From positions 1 through 64,000 of the forward strand of contig NZ_FOQM01000024.1 in NCBI RefSeq assembly GCF_900113735.1: a DNA stretch of 64,000 nt, read 5' to 3'. This document shows, piece by piece, positions 1 to 8,559 of this stretch; the stretch's first letter is position 1, and every line of letters begins with the position of its first letter. Below the pieces are notes generated by a model that searched no databases, was not told the origin of the DNA, and saw only the letters and a list, made by a program, of their open reading frames with translations. Made by a program: the position numbers and the translations under genes. Source of the DNA: Bradyrhizobium sp. Gha (GTDB taxonomy: Bacteria; Pseudomonadota; Alphaproteobacteria; Rhizobiales; Xanthobacteraceae).

Positions 1-300
1 GGCCTGATCCATCACTCCGATCGCGGCACCCAATATGCTTCAACCGAATATCGCCAAGCGCTGCAAGCCGCCGGCTTCCTGCCTTCGATGAGCCGCAGAG
101 CCGACTGCTACGACAATGCCCCTATGGAAAGCTTCTTCCACACGCTCAAGTCCGAACTGGTCCATCACCGCCAATATGCTACCCGCAATGAAGCAGAGCG
201 CGACATCTTCACCTACATCGAGGGCTTCTACAATCATCACCGCAGACACTCGGCCATCGGCTATATCAGCCCGGTCGAGATGGAGCTAAAATCGGCTTGA
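1..300 (+). CDS. IS3-family transposase OrfB, C-terminal part (5' end outside window)
   Basis: Reading frame 1 is open from the first base to a TGA at 298-300, giving the last 99 residues of an rve-type integrase catalytic domain. Two of the three DDE catalytic acids are visible: the Asp in HSDRGTQY (residue 7 of the visible part) and the Glu in DNAPMESFF (residue 43). The ending, with NHHRRHSAIGYISPVE, is typical of IS3-group OrfB proteins. This would be the strand-transfer subunit, normally made by frameshifting from orfA, which is not in the window. No internal stop is visible, so the copy may be intact beyond the left edge. Confidence 0.9.
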   Translation, partial: GLIHHSDRGTQYASTEYRQALQAAGFLPSMSRRADCYDNAPMESFFHTLKSELVHHRQYATRNEAERDIFTYIEGFYNHHRRHSAIGYISPVEMELKSA

Positions 301-329
301 ACCCTGTCCACTTTTTCGGGGGAAGATCA
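1..329 (+). mobile_element. Right end of an IS3-family insertion sequence (left part outside window)
   Basis: The window opens inside an IS3-family orfB transposase reading frame that stops at 300. Just after the stop, at about 304-329, lies a segment of the kind found at IS3 element tips: a TGTCCAC core followed by T and G runs and ending near GATCA. Only the right end is visible, so neither the matching left inverted repeat nor a target-site duplication can be checked. The inferred tip lies about 40 bp upstream of the next start codon, so the insertion probably replaced the native upstream region of the PAP2 gene. Confidence 0.75.
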
Positions 330-368
330 GGGTTTTCATCCCGGGCCCACTCCGCTAAACCGCGCGCC

Positions 369-1145
369 ATGAACCGGACTGGACTGTTTATCGCTCTCGC
401 CCTGTGGCTCGTGATCGGCGTCGTTTTCGGGCTCTATCCCGAGCTCGATCTCAAGCTCGCGGCGCTGTTCTTCGATCCCCAGACAAAGACCTTTCCGCTC
501 AAGCTGAACGACTGGGCCGGCGTCGCGCGTGACGCTGCGATGTGGGTGTCCTGGGGCTGTGTGCTGCCGTCGCTGGTGGCGCTCGTCGTCAAGATGATCA
601 GGCCCGATCGTCCCCTGATGGTGTCAGGCCGCGCGATCGTGTTCCTGCTGGCAACGATCATCCTGTCGGCCGTCATTCTCACCAACCTCACCTTCAAGAC
701 CTATTGGGGCCGGCCGCGGCCGGTGGTGGTGAGCGAGTTTGCCGGCGATCAGCAGTTCGTGGCGTGGTGGGATCCGCGCGGCGATTGCGCGCGCAATTGC
801 TCGTTCTTCTCGGGCGAAGGCGCGACCGCGTTCTGGACGCTGGCGCCCGCCGCGCTGGCGCCGCCGGCATGGCGGCCGCTCGCCTACGCCGGCGCGCTGG
901 TGTTCGGCGCCGTGACCAGCGGCCTCCGGATGGCCTTCGGCGGCCACTTCTTCACCGACGTTGCAACCGCCGGGCTCGTCACCTTCGTCGTGATCTGGTT
1001 CGGCTACGCCCTGATCTACCGTTGGCCGCGGACCCGGTTTTCCGACGCGGCGGTCGATGCCGCCCTGACCCGGCTCAACATGCCCGCCTACCGGCTCCGC
1101 AAGCGCCTGTTCGGCCGCAAGACCGGCCCGGCGGCGTCGGTTTGA
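369..1145 (+). CDS. PAP2-family membrane phosphatase (lipid phosphatase-like)
   Basis: 258-residue integral membrane protein with about six hydrophobic segments. The three PAP2 motifs can be seen: the K-x6-RP motif in KTYWGRPRP, a central SGE (instead of the usual SGH) in CSFFSGEGATAF, and the R-x5-H-x3-D motif in LRMAFGGHFFTD. The family removes phosphate from lipid pyrophosphates, phosphatidates or lipid A. The substrate cannot be read from sequence, and the SGE variant makes a lipid A or other LpxE/LpxF-like role only a possibility. The ATG at 369 is chosen because an earlier in-frame start at 297 would overlap the transposase stop and the IS tip. argG follows 92 bp later on the same strand. 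Confidence 0.8.
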   Translation: MNRTGLFIALALWLVIGVVFGLYPELDLKLAALFFDPQTKTFPLKLNDWAGVARDAAMWVSWGCVLPSLVALVVKMIRPDRPLMVSGRAIVFLLATIILSAVILTNLTFKTYWGRPRPVVVSEFAGDQQFVAWWDPRGDCARNCSFFSGEGATAFWTLAPAALAPPAWRPLAYAGALVFGAVTSGLRMAFGGHFFTDVATAGLVTFVVIWFGYALIYRWPRTRFSDAAVDAALTRLNMPAYRLRKRLFGRKTGPAASV

Positions 1146-1237
1146 GCCATTAAAAGCGTGCCGATCCGGGCGAAATTTGATATTCGCGCGGTCAAACCAA
1201 GCCCCTCATCAGCCCCTAAGACCCGATTGGAAGCCCC

Positions 1238-2575
1238 ATGACCACGATCCTGAAAAGCCTGCCCAAGGGCGAGAAAGTCGGCATCGCGTTTTCGGGCGGC
1301 CTCGATACCTCTGCGGCGCTGCTCTGGATGAAGCAGAAAGGCGCACGCTGCTACGCCTATACCGCCAATCTCGGCCAGCCGGATGAAGCCGACTACAATG
1401 AGATCCCGCGCAAGGCGCAAGCCTTCGGCGCGGAGAAGGCCGTGCTGGTCGATTGCCGCACGCAATTGGTCCACGAAGGCATCGCCGCGATCCAGTCGGG
1501 CGCCTTCCACATCTCGACCGGCGGCATCACCTATTTCAACACCACCCCGCTCGGGCGCGCGGTCACCGGGACGATGCTGGTCGCGGCGATGAAGGAAGAC
1601 GGCGTCAACATCTGGGGCGACGGCTCGACCTTCAAGGGCAACGACATCGAGCGCTTCTACCGCTACGGCCTGCTGACCAATCCATCCCTGCGCATCTACA
1701 AGCCCTGGCTCGACCAGCAGTTCATCGATGAGCTCGGCGGCCGCGCCGAGATGTCGGCGTTCATGACCGCGCAAGGTTTTGCCTACAAGATGAGCGCCGA
1801 GAAGGCCTATTCGACCGACAGCAATCTGCTCGGCGCCACGCACGAGGCCAAGGATCTCGAAAGCCTCGACAGCGGCATCAAGATCGTCAATCCGATCATG
1901 GGCGTGCCGTTCTGGCGCGACGATTGCGCGGTGAAGGCCGAGAAGGTCGTCGTGCGTTTCGAGGAGGGACAGCCGACGGCGCTGAACGGCAAGACCTTCT
2001 CTGATCCGGTCGCGCTGTTCCTCGAAGCCAATGCCATCGGCGGCCGCCACGGCCTCGGCATGAGCGACCAGATCGAGAACCGCATCATCGAGGCCAAGAG
2101 CCGCGGCATCTACGAAGCGCCGGGCATGGCGCTGCTGCACATCGCCTATGAACGCCTCGTCACCGGCATCCACAACGAGGACACCATCGAGCAATACCGC
2201 ATCAGTGGCATGCGGCTCGGGCGTCTGCTCTATCAGGGCCGCTGGTTCGACTCGCAGGCCTTGATGCTGCGCGAGACCGCGCAGCGCTGGGTCGCGCGCG
2301 CCGTCACCGGCGAGGTCACGCTGGAGCTGCGCCGCGGCAACGATTATTCGATCCTCAACACGGAGAGTCCGAACCTCACCTATGCGCCGGAACGGCTCAG
2401 CATGGAGAAGGTCGAGGACGCCGCCTTCACGCCGGCCGACCGCATCGGCCAGCTCACCATGCGCAATCTCGACATCGCCGACACGCGCACCAAGCTCGGT
2501 CTCTATTCGAAGACCGGCCTGCTCTCAGGCAGCGAAGGCTCGCAGATCTTCCGGCTCGAGAGCGACAAGGGCTGA
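1238..2575 (+). CDS. argG: Argininosuccinate synthase
   Basis: 445 residues, matching the longer E. coli-type ArgG. It ligates citrulline and aspartate using ATP to form argininosuccinate, the penultimate step of arginine synthesis in the cytoplasm. The N-terminal PP-loop for ATP (FSGGLDTSAAL, about residues 18-28) and the conserved TGGITYFNTTPLGRAVTGT segment are visible. The ATG at 1238 has a GGAAG ribosome site 5 bp upstream. No argH or other arginine gene is adjacent. The gene ends at a strong bidirectional hairpin at 2610-2639, which separates it from the convergent OmpA-like gene. Confidence 0.97.
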   Translation: MTTILKSLPKGEKVGIAFSGGLDTSAALLWMKQKGARCYAYTANLGQPDEADYNEIPRKAQAFGAEKAVLVDCRTQLVHEGIAAIQSGAFHISTGGITYFNTTPLGRAVTGTMLVAAMKEDGVNIWGDGSTFKGNDIERFYRYGLLTNPSLRIYKPWLDQQFIDELGGRAEMSAFMTAQGFAYKMSAEKAYSTDSNLLGATHEAKDLESLDSGIKIVNPIMGVPFWRDDCAVKAEKVVVRFEEGQPTALNGKTFSDPVALFLEANAIGGRHGLGMSDQIENRIIEAKSRGIYEAPGMALLHIAYERLVTGIHNEDTIEQYRISGMRLGRLLYQGRWFDSQALMLRETAQRWVARAVTGEVTLELRRGNDYSILNTESPNLTYAPERLSMEKVEDAAFTPADRIGQLTMRNLDIADTRTKLGLYSKTGLLSGSEGSQIFRLESDKG

Positions 2576-2600
2576 CGCCTTCGGCTAACCTACCCTACAA
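2576..2600. repeat. Half-copy of the GGTGGGTTA palindromic repeat (family C remnant)
   Basis: Immediately after the argG stop, the sequence GCCTTCGGCTAACCTACCC matches the right arm of the complete family C elements found at 22957-23047 and 26373-26488. Only this arm is present, so it is a truncated copy. Like the complete ones, it sits at the 3' end of a gene. Confidence 0.6.
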
Positions 2601-2609
2601 GGCAAAACA

Positions 2610-2639
2610 AAAATGGCCGGGATCACTCCCGGCCATTTT
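2610..2639. terminator. Bidirectional intrinsic terminator between argG and the OmpA-like gene
   Basis: A perfect 13-bp stem (arms 2610-2622 and 2627-2639, core ATGGCCGGGA/TCCCGGCCAT) with a 4-base loop. It is flanked by A-rich sequence on the left and T-rich sequence on the right, so it can end transcripts from both convergent genes. Nearly the same hairpin occurs at 23836-23865. Confidence 0.85.
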
Positions 2640-2655
2640 CTTTTCTGCGGTGGTC

Positions 2656-4782
2656 TTACTGCCGCGGCGGAGGCGGTGCCGCGTTGGCCTGGCCGCCGTT
2701 GAGCAATGGGGTGATGCGGCGGACGGTGACGCGCCGGTTGATCAGGCTCGGCCCGTCGGTCTGCTCCTTCAGATACTGCTTGCCGTAGCCCTGCGACGTC
2801 AGGTTCTCCGCGGGCACGCCGAACTGCTGGGTCAGCAATTCGGCCGCGGCCTGCGCCCGGCGATCCGACAGCGACAGATTGTCGACGTCGTTGCCGACCG
2901 CATCGGTGTGGCCCTCGATCAGGAACACTTCCTGCGGGTTGGCCTGGATCGCCTGGTTGATGCCGTCGGCGATCACCTGCAGCCGCGCCGCCTGGTCCGG
3001 CGGAATGGTCCACGATCCCGTCGCGAAGTTGATCGTGTTGACGTCGATGCTCGGCATCTGCATGCGAACATTGGGGCTGTAGCGGATCTCGTCGAGCGAG
3101 TAGCGCCGATCGATTCGCTGTACCGGCGGCGCCCGCATCGTGTCGTAGATCACCTCCGGCGATGCTTCCTGGGCGTCGACGATGTAGCGATCATAGGGGA
3201 TGCTGACCACCGGCGGCGGCACGTCGACATAGAAGCCGCCGACCGCCCGCGGATCGCGATAGGTGTTGTCGATGATCACGATCTCACGCCCGCGCTGATC
3301 CCTGCGGATACGGCGCATCAAGCTCCCGTCCGGACCGACCACCGTGATGATTTCGGTGCCGTCAGGACGGATCACGACCGTGCGGGTCTCGCCGCCGACC
3401 GTCTCGGTGCGGATGTCACGGGCGCCGTAGCGGAAGCGATAGAGATCGTTGCCGCGGACGTATTCCTGCCCGCTCGGGTCGCGAACGATGATGCGATCCG
3501 GCTCTGTGTAGACGGTGCGGCCGCCTTCGACGATCTCCTGCCGCTGGTTGCGGTAGTCGGCGATGGTGGCGCCGATCACGGCACCGGCCACCACGCCCGC
3601 ACCGAAGGCAAGCGGCGTCAGGTCTCGCTGCTGCGGACGCGGCGGGGGCGGCAGCGGCGCTGCGACGGCTGGCGCGGCCCGGAAAGCGGGAGCAACCGTC
3701 GGCGGCGCGTACTGCGCCTTGTCGGGCGGCGGTGCGGCGGCTGGCGTGGCAGGAACGACAGTCGGCGCCGCGGCGCCCGGCGGCGGCGCGGGGGGACGCT
3801 GCACGGCACCGGCCTGCGGCGCCACCGGCGGAGTGCCCGCGGCGGGCGCGCCGGCTGGCGGGGTTGCACCCTGACGTCCGGGAGCCTGCGTTGCCGACGG
3901 AGCCGGGGTTGCACCTGGAGCCGGTGCTCCGGCAGCCGGCGGAGCGCCAGGACGTCCGGGGGGCGTGGCGCCAGGTGCCGGCGTTGCCGATGGCATGGGG
4001 GTGCCAGTCGGAGCCGGAGATGATGGTGCCGGACGAGCTGCAGGCGCCGGAGCGGGCGTTGCCGTCGGGGCTGGCGCTGCGTTGGGCAGCGGCCGGGCCC
4101 CGGCCGGCGGCGTAACGGGGGGCGGCGGAGGCGTTGGCGTTGCAGCCGGACGCCCCGGTGTCGCAGTCGGCGCCGGAGTTGGTGCAACAGGAGCGTGCTG
4201 CTGCGGAGTCGCAGCCGGAGGCGGCGGCGGGGTCGGTGCATGCTGCTGCGGCGCTGCGGCCGGAGGCGGCGGTGGGGTCGGTGCATGCTGCTGCGGCGCT
4301 GCGGCCGGAGGCGGCGGCGGGGTCGGTGCATGCTGCTGCGGAGCTGCGGCCGGAGGCGGCGGTGGGGTCGGTGCATGCTGCTGCGGCGCCGCAGCCGGGG
4401 GCGGCGTCGGCGGCTTGGGTGCTGCAGGCGGTGGTGGGGGCGGCGGAGGCGCCTGATGGGTCGCAGGCGGCGGGGGTGGCGGTGTCGGGCGTGACGGCGC
4501 GGCGGCCGGCGGAGGTGCGGCGGGCGGATGCGGCGGTGCAGCTGCCGGCGGCGGCGCGCTGGGTGCCTTGGGCGCGGCAGGTGGCGGCGCGGTCGGATGC
4601 GCGGGCGGTGCTCCCTTTGGCGCTTCCTTCGGCGGCTGCTTCGGCTTTCCGTCAGGGCCCGTCTCTTGAGGCTGGGCCTGCGCGACGACGAGCGGCGCGC
4701 TTTGCGCATGCGATGCGGAGCTTGCGAATTGCATCGCGGTCAGAGCCGTCGTGGCAAGCAGCACGAAGCGAAGATTGGTCAT
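2656..4782 (-). CDS. OmpA-family outer-membrane protein with a long proline/alanine-rich repeat region
   Basis: 708 residues. Residues 1-27 form a signal peptide ending near SHAQS. Residues about 40-385 are almost entirely Pro, Ala, Thr and Gly and include about four and a half tandem copies of a 15-residue unit (PPPPPAAAPQQHAPT) at roughly 124-196. A glycine-zipper stretch (about 394-412, GAGVVAGAVIGATIAD) follows, and a C-terminal OmpA-like peptidoglycan-binding domain spans about 574-695 with NFATGSW, EGHTDAVG and LSDRRAQA. The likely role is to anchor the outer membrane to peptidoglycan, with the Pro-rich arm spanning the periplasm. The repeat DNA (about 4190-4410) is prone to length change. 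It is monocistronic and shares its terminator with argG. Confidence 0.88.
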   Translation of the reverse strand: MTNLRFVLLATTALTAMQFASSASHAQSAPLVVAQAQPQETGPDGKPKQPPKEAPKGAPPAHPTAPPPAAPKAPSAPPPAAAPPHPPAAPPPAAAPSRPTPPPPPPATHQAPPPPPPPPAAPKPPTPPPAAAPQQHAPTPPPPPAAAPQQHAPTPPPPPAAAPQQHAPTPPPPPAAAPQQHAPTPPPPPAATPQQHAPVAPTPAPTATPGRPAATPTPPPPPVTPPAGARPLPNAAPAPTATPAPAPAARPAPSSPAPTGTPMPSATPAPGATPPGRPGAPPAAGAPAPGATPAPSATQAPGRQGATPPAGAPAAGTPPVAPQAGAVQRPPAPPPGAAAPTVVPATPAAAPPPDKAQYAPPTVAPAFRAAPAVAAPLPPPPRPQQRDLTPLAFGAGVVAGAVIGATIADYRNQRQEIVEGGRTVYTEPDRIIVRDPSGQEYVRGNDLYRFRYGARDIRTETVGGETRTVVIRPDGTEIITVVGPDGSLMRRIRRDQRGREIVIIDNTYRDPRAVGGFYVDVPPPVVSIPYDRYIVDAQEASPEVIYDTMRAPPVQRIDRRYSLDEIRYSPNVRMQMPSIDVNTINFATGSWTIPPDQAARLQVIADGINQAIQANPQEVFLIEGHTDAVGNDVDNLSLSDRRAQAAAELLTQQFGVPAENLTSQGYGKQYLKEQTDGPSLINRRVTVRRITPLLNGGQANAAPPPPRQ
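4190..4410 (-). repeat. Coding tandem repeat, 45-bp unit, about 4.5 copies
   Basis: Within the OmpA-like gene a 45-bp unit encoding PPPPPAAAPQQHAPT repeats head to tail with only silent or conservative differences (GCGGTGGGG versus GCGGCGGGG, CTGCGGC versus CTGCGGA). The frame is preserved, so copy number could vary without breaking the protein. Confidence 0.85.
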
Positions 4783-4953
4783 GTCGTGAAATTCCCCGGA
4801 AGGTTCTTTGACGGAGTGAAGTGGGATGATGAACAGCTACGCGTTAGGCCGGATTGTGGCGGGCAAAGACACTGCGTCGCGATTTATTTCTGCATGCAAA
4901 TCATGTCACGCGAGCAACGTTCATTGCGCATTCAGACCCAGCTTGCAATCGCA

Positions 4954-5205
4954 TCACATGTGACCCTGCGACGAATTGGCATCCGTCGCGGGATTCGGCG
5001 CGAGCGGCCCGTTCGGTCCACGCGAAGGAATCTCGTCAGGCCTGCTTCCCGGCAATTCATCGGGCCGCGGTGATTCGCCGGGCTCGTGCACCGGTGGCGA
5101 GATTTCAGGCTGCGGATTGCCCGGCGGAATTCCAGGCGGCGGCTCGGTCGGCGTGCCGGGTGTCGATGGCGGTATCTCGGGCGGTTCGATCGGCATCGGC
5201 ATCAT
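4954..5205 (-). CDS. Small proline-rich protein, function unknown
   Basis: 83 residues dominated by Pro, Glu, Gly and Ser, starting MMPMPIEPPEIPP and carrying PEPP/PEIPP-type repeats. No signal peptide or membrane segment is visible. I recall Pro/Glu-rich small proteins of this kind from Bradyrhizobium annotations but cannot name a family. There is no clear Shine-Dalgarno sequence; three in-frame ATGs lie within the first four codons, so the exact start is uncertain. The run of more than 80 codons with such biased yet regular composition argues for a real gene, but high GC makes chance ORFs common. Confidence 0.4.
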   Translation of the reverse strand: MMPMPIEPPEIPPSTPGTPTEPPPGIPPGNPQPEISPPVHEPGESPRPDELPGSRPDEIPSRGPNGPLAPNPATDANSSQGHM

Positions 5206-5270
5206 CGAGGTCAGTTGTCAGGAGGACGACAACGACGATGTCGCGCCGATGTTCCCGCATCGCGCCCGCT

Positions 5271-5657
5271 CTATTCCGGCGCGTGACAAACCGCCTCGAT
5301 GTTGTGGCCGTCAGGATCGAGCACGAAGGCGCCGTAATAGTTCGCGTGATAGTGAGGGCGGATGCCGGGTGGTCCGTTGTCGCGGCCACCGGCGGCCATC
5401 GCAGCCTCGTAGAACGCATCGACCGTGGCGCGATCTTTTGCCGATATTGCGACATGCACCGGCTTGTTCAGCGCGCCTTCGCCGCCGATCCAGAAATCCG
5501 GCTTGCCGTCGGCGCCGAAGCCTGCGGCCCGATCGTGGCCGGTCTGCTCCTGCGTCACTTCCATGATCAGGCTGTAACCGAGCGGCGCCAGCGCTTTGGC
5601 GTAGAACGCCTTGGCGCGCTCGTAGTCGGAGACGGGGAAGCCCAGATGGTCGATCAT
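5271..5657 (-). CDS. VOC (glyoxalase/bleomycin-resistance-like) family protein
   Basis: 128 residues with the vicinal oxygen chelate fold signature: an N-terminal MIDHLGFPVSDYERAKAFY strand-helix unit with a candidate metal ligand His, a central HVAIS strand, and the terminal DPDGHNIEAVCH strand with the ligand Glu. Members bind a divalent metal and act on small molecules, for example lyases, dioxygenases or resistance proteins; the substrate is not predictable here. A longer reading to 5744 exists, but the ATG at 5657 has GAGG 6 bp upstream and begins exactly at the domain, so it is preferred. It lies 16 bp downstream of the FkbM gene stop and could be co-transcribed with it. Confidence 0.85.
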   Translation of the reverse strand: MIDHLGFPVSDYERAKAFYAKALAPLGYSLIMEVTQEQTGHDRAAGFGADGKPDFWIGGEGALNKPVHVAISAKDRATVDAFYEAAMAAGGRDNGPPGIRPHYHANYYGAFVLDPDGHNIEAVCHAPE

Positions 5658-5673
5658 CGCTAGCCTCTGTTGT

Positions 5674-6555
5674 TCAGCGTGACAGGAAGGTATTGCTTCT
5701 CGTCTTTCGTGCGATCGTAAAGCCGCGCGCAACCATGTCAGCAATACAATCTTGCTGCCATTCGTTCTGTGACAGATGCTCGATCACCACCGCGCGGGGC
5801 CACAGTGACGGCGGCGCATCGCGGAAGAATCCGATCAGCACGCGGTCTTCAAAGCCCTCGACGTCGATCTTGAGCGAATCGACCCGTGTGACGCCGGCCT
5901 CGTCGAGGATGCGGGTGAGCCGCAGCGAGGGCACCTTGATTGCATCAGCGCCGGCCGCGCCGGTGACGACGTGCGTGGCGCCGAGATTGCCGCCGCCGCT
6001 TTCGATCATCAGCTCGCCGTCGCTGTCGCCCGCGGCGGCCTGCACCAGGCGCACCTGTGTTGCCTTGGATGCGGCATGGTTGAACGAGAGCCGCCCAAAG
6101 GTCAGCGGATGCGGCTCGATCGCGACCACCTTGCCATCGGTGCCGACGTGCCGCGCCATCACCAGCGCGAAGGTGCCGACATTGGCGCCGACGTCGACGA
6201 ACGTGCCGCCGGCCGCCGTATGCTGGCGCAGGAAGTCGAGCTCGTCGATGTTGTAGTCGGGGTTGAACAGCGCGCCGCGTTCGGTGGCGCTGCCCTGGTG
6301 ATAGAAGCGGAACGAGGCACCCTGATATTGCACATCCACGGGGCCGCCGCGCAGCAGATTGAGCAGCCGCGACATCCACGGTCGAAACGCACCGCGCTTC
6401 AGCCGCGATCGCTGCACGAGACCGAGGATCGCAGCCTGCGCGGCGGTCGGCGCAAACGCGCCGAACGGCGCGGTCGAAAGGGCGGTATCGGGCGTCAAGC
6501 AGGCGGTCCTCGTTGCAGGCGGCGCATGCATAGCCGGTTTTGCCGGGGACTCCAA
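5674..6555 (-). CDS. FkbM family SAM-dependent methyltransferase
   Basis: 293 residues. The SAM-binding motif FVDVGANVGTFAL lies at about 119-131, followed by VVAIEPHPLTFGRL (motif II) and SLKIDVEGFEDRVL, the hallmark of the FkbM family (PF05050). These enzymes O-methylate sugars or polyketide-type natural products, often on surface polysaccharides. The N-terminal 60 residues look like a variable extension without a domain. It lies only 6 bp downstream of the ABC transporter gene stop on the same strand, so the two are probably one transcript. The substrate is unknown. Confidence 0.85.
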   Translation of the reverse strand: MESPAKPAMHAPPATRTACLTPDTALSTAPFGAFAPTAAQAAILGLVQRSRLKRGAFRPWMSRLLNLLRGGPVDVQYQGASFRFYHQGSATERGALFNPDYNIDELDFLRQHTAAGGTFVDVGANVGTFALVMARHVGTDGKVVAIEPHPLTFGRLSFNHAASKATQVRLVQAAAGDSDGELMIESGGGNLGATHVVTGAAGADAIKVPSLRLTRILDEAGVTRVDSLKIDVEGFEDRVLIGFFRDAPPSLWPRAVVIEHLSQNEWQQDCIADMVARGFTIARKTRSNTFLSR

Positions 6556-6561
6556 CGGCGC

Positions 6562-8520
6562 TCAGGCCGCCTTTTTGGCCGCCGGCTTGCGCTGGCGCAG
6601 GAAGCGGCCCAGCAGCTTGCGTTTGCCCTTGCGCGGGATCAGGTCAATGTCGCTGACGAGCTTCGCGCCGCCCTTGCGGCGCTCCAGCACGATCTTGCGG
6701 CTGTGGAACGCCTCGAGCTCGACGCGATGCGCGACGCTGACGATGGTGGCCTCTCGCAGCTCATCGGTGACCATCTTCATCATCTTGTCCTGGCTCTTCT
6801 CGTCGAGCGCGGAGGTCGCCTCGTCCAGCACGACGATATCAGGGCTGTGTAGGAGCAGCCGCGCGAAGGCGAGACGCTGCTTCTCGCCGCCCGACAGCGT
6901 CTGGTCCCACGGCCCCTCTTCCTCGATCTTTTCCTTGAGATGGTCGAGCCCGACCTTGTGCAGGGCCTCGCCGATCTCAGCGACGGTCCAGTCGTCCTCG
7001 GCGCCGGGATAGGCGACAGCGCGGCGCAGACTGCCGGAGGGCACGTAAGGCCGCTGCGGCAGCATGAACAGCCGCCGGTCGGGATGAAGATTGACGCTGC
7101 CGCCGCCCCATGGCCAAAGGCCTGCGATGGCGCGCACCAGCGTGCTCTTGCCGGTGCCGGATTCGCCCGCGACCAGCAGCCGTTCGCCGGGTTCGATCAC
7201 CACTTCGGTTTCGCCGACGACAGCGGTGCCGTCGTCGAGCGTGACCGAGAGATCTTTCATCTCCAGCATGGCGTCGTTGGCGGTCTCGCCGCGCTTGATG
7301 CGGCCAAGGCCGTCACCCTGCTCGGCGCGCTCGAGGCCGTCGAGCGACATCATCAGCGAGGCGATGCGGCGGGCGCAGGCGTTCCAGTCGGCAAGCCGCG
7401 GATAATTGTCGACCAGCCAGCCGAACGCGCTCTGCACGATGGTGAAGGCGGAGGCCGCCTGCATCACCTGTCCGAGGCTCATGCTGCCGTCGAGGAATTT
7501 CGGCGCGCAGAGCAGCAGCGGCACGACAGGTGCGACGAGGCTCGAGCCCTGCGACACCAGCGTGGTGCGCATGTGCTGGCCGGCGAGCCGCGCCCATTGC
7601 CGCAGGACGTCGGCGAAGTTGCGGTCGATGCCGCCGCGCTCCTCGTCCTCACCGCCCAGCAGCGCGATGCTCTCGCCATTCTCGCGCACGCGGGTCAGCG
7701 TGTAGCGGAAATCGGCTTCGGCCTGGTTCTTGTCCTCGGAGACCTGCACGAATCGACGCCCGATCACCAGGATCGAGCCCGAAGCGATGCCCGCATAGAG
7801 CATTGCGGCAATCACGAGGAAGCCGGGAATGGTGACCGGGGAGCCGCCAAGCGTCACGGTGAGCGCGCCGCCGATGGTCCAGAGCACGACGATGAAGGTC
7901 GCGGCCGACAGCAACGCCGACGTCACGCCGGCAAGAAAATCGACCGGCGAATCCGTTGCGACGCGCAGGTCTTCGGCGATCCGGTATTCCGGATTGTCGT
8001 GGTCGCCGCCGACGAGGTTGAGCTGGTAGTAGCGTCCGTTGGCCAGCCAGCGCGTCAGCACGCTGTTGGTGAGCCAGGCGCGCCAGCGCCGCTGGATGCC
8101 CATCCGCGCAAACACCTGGACCACACCGAGCATGATGCTGCCGATCGCGAGCGGGAAAAACAGCGCCGTCAGGTGGAAGACCGTTGGCGCATCGCGCTTC
8201 TCGATCGCGTCGAAGATCGCCCTGTTCCAGACATTGACGCCGTATTGGAAGCCGACGGTCAGGATGATGAGCACCACGAGGCCGATCGAGAATGGCCAGG
8301 CCAAGCGGTCGCCCTTGCGGCTCCAGAAGCCGCGCGCGCTGATCCAGAACCGGGTGAGCAGATAGTCCTTCCGTGCCTGCTCGGCCTCTTCGGGGCTCAG
8401 CTCGGAATCCGGCTCCAGCAATTCCGGCGGCGGCGGAGCGATGTCATCGCCGTTCTCGCCGGTGATCTCTACGATGGGCGGCGTCCTGCCTTGCGCATTG
8501 TTTCGGACCGGCTTCTGCAT
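6562..8520 (-). CDS. Fused ABC transporter (permease plus ATPase), SbmA/BacA- or YddA-like
   Basis: 652 residues. After a charged N-terminal tail, about six membrane segments (about 75-380) match the ABC_membrane_2/SbmA-BacA-type permease with QRRWRAWLT and NPEYRIAEDLR. The ATPase domain carries Walker A GESGTGKST (about 450), signature LSGGEKQRLAFAR (about 538) and Walker B IVVLDEATSALDE (about 558). Homologues include E. coli YddA, mycobacterial Rv1819c and the Bradyrhizobium BclA peptide transporter. Several paralogues of this architecture usually exist per genome, so BclA identity is not established. The protein would work as a homodimer in the inner membrane. The FkbM gene follows 6 bp downstream. 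Confidence 0.85.
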   Translation of the reverse strand: MQKPVRNNAQGRTPPIVEITGENGDDIAPPPPELLEPDSELSPEEAEQARKDYLLTRFWISARGFWSRKGDRLAWPFSIGLVVLIILTVGFQYGVNVWNRAIFDAIEKRDAPTVFHLTALFFPLAIGSIMLGVVQVFARMGIQRRWRAWLTNSVLTRWLANGRYYQLNLVGGDHDNPEYRIAEDLRVATDSPVDFLAGVTSALLSAATFIVVLWTIGGALTVTLGGSPVTIPGFLVIAAMLYAGIASGSILVIGRRFVQVSEDKNQAEADFRYTLTRVRENGESIALLGGEDEERGGIDRNFADVLRQWARLAGQHMRTTLVSQGSSLVAPVVPLLLCAPKFLDGSMSLGQVMQAASAFTIVQSAFGWLVDNYPRLADWNACARRIASLMMSLDGLERAEQGDGLGRIKRGETANDAMLEMKDLSVTLDDGTAVVGETEVVIEPGERLLVAGESGTGKSTLVRAIAGLWPWGGGSVNLHPDRRLFMLPQRPYVPSGSLRRAVAYPGAEDDWTVAEIGEALHKVGLDHLKEKIEEEGPWDQTLSGGEKQRLAFARLLLHSPDIVVLDEATSALDEKSQDKMMKMVTDELREATIVSVAHRVELEAFHSRKIVLERRKGGAKLVSDIDLIPRKGKRKLLGRFLRQRKPAAKKAA

Positions 8521-8559
8521 GCGGGGACAACGCGAGCCGGTTCCCTCGGGTTCCCGGGC

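Noticed and set aside
4190..4410. CRISPR-like array of repeats
   Set aside because: Units are contiguous with no spacers and stay in frame within a coding region.
2650..4711. Long plus-strand frames over the OmpA-like gene
   Set aside because: They are antisense translations of the Pro/Ala repeat (poly-Gly, poly-Arg) with no recognisable domain.
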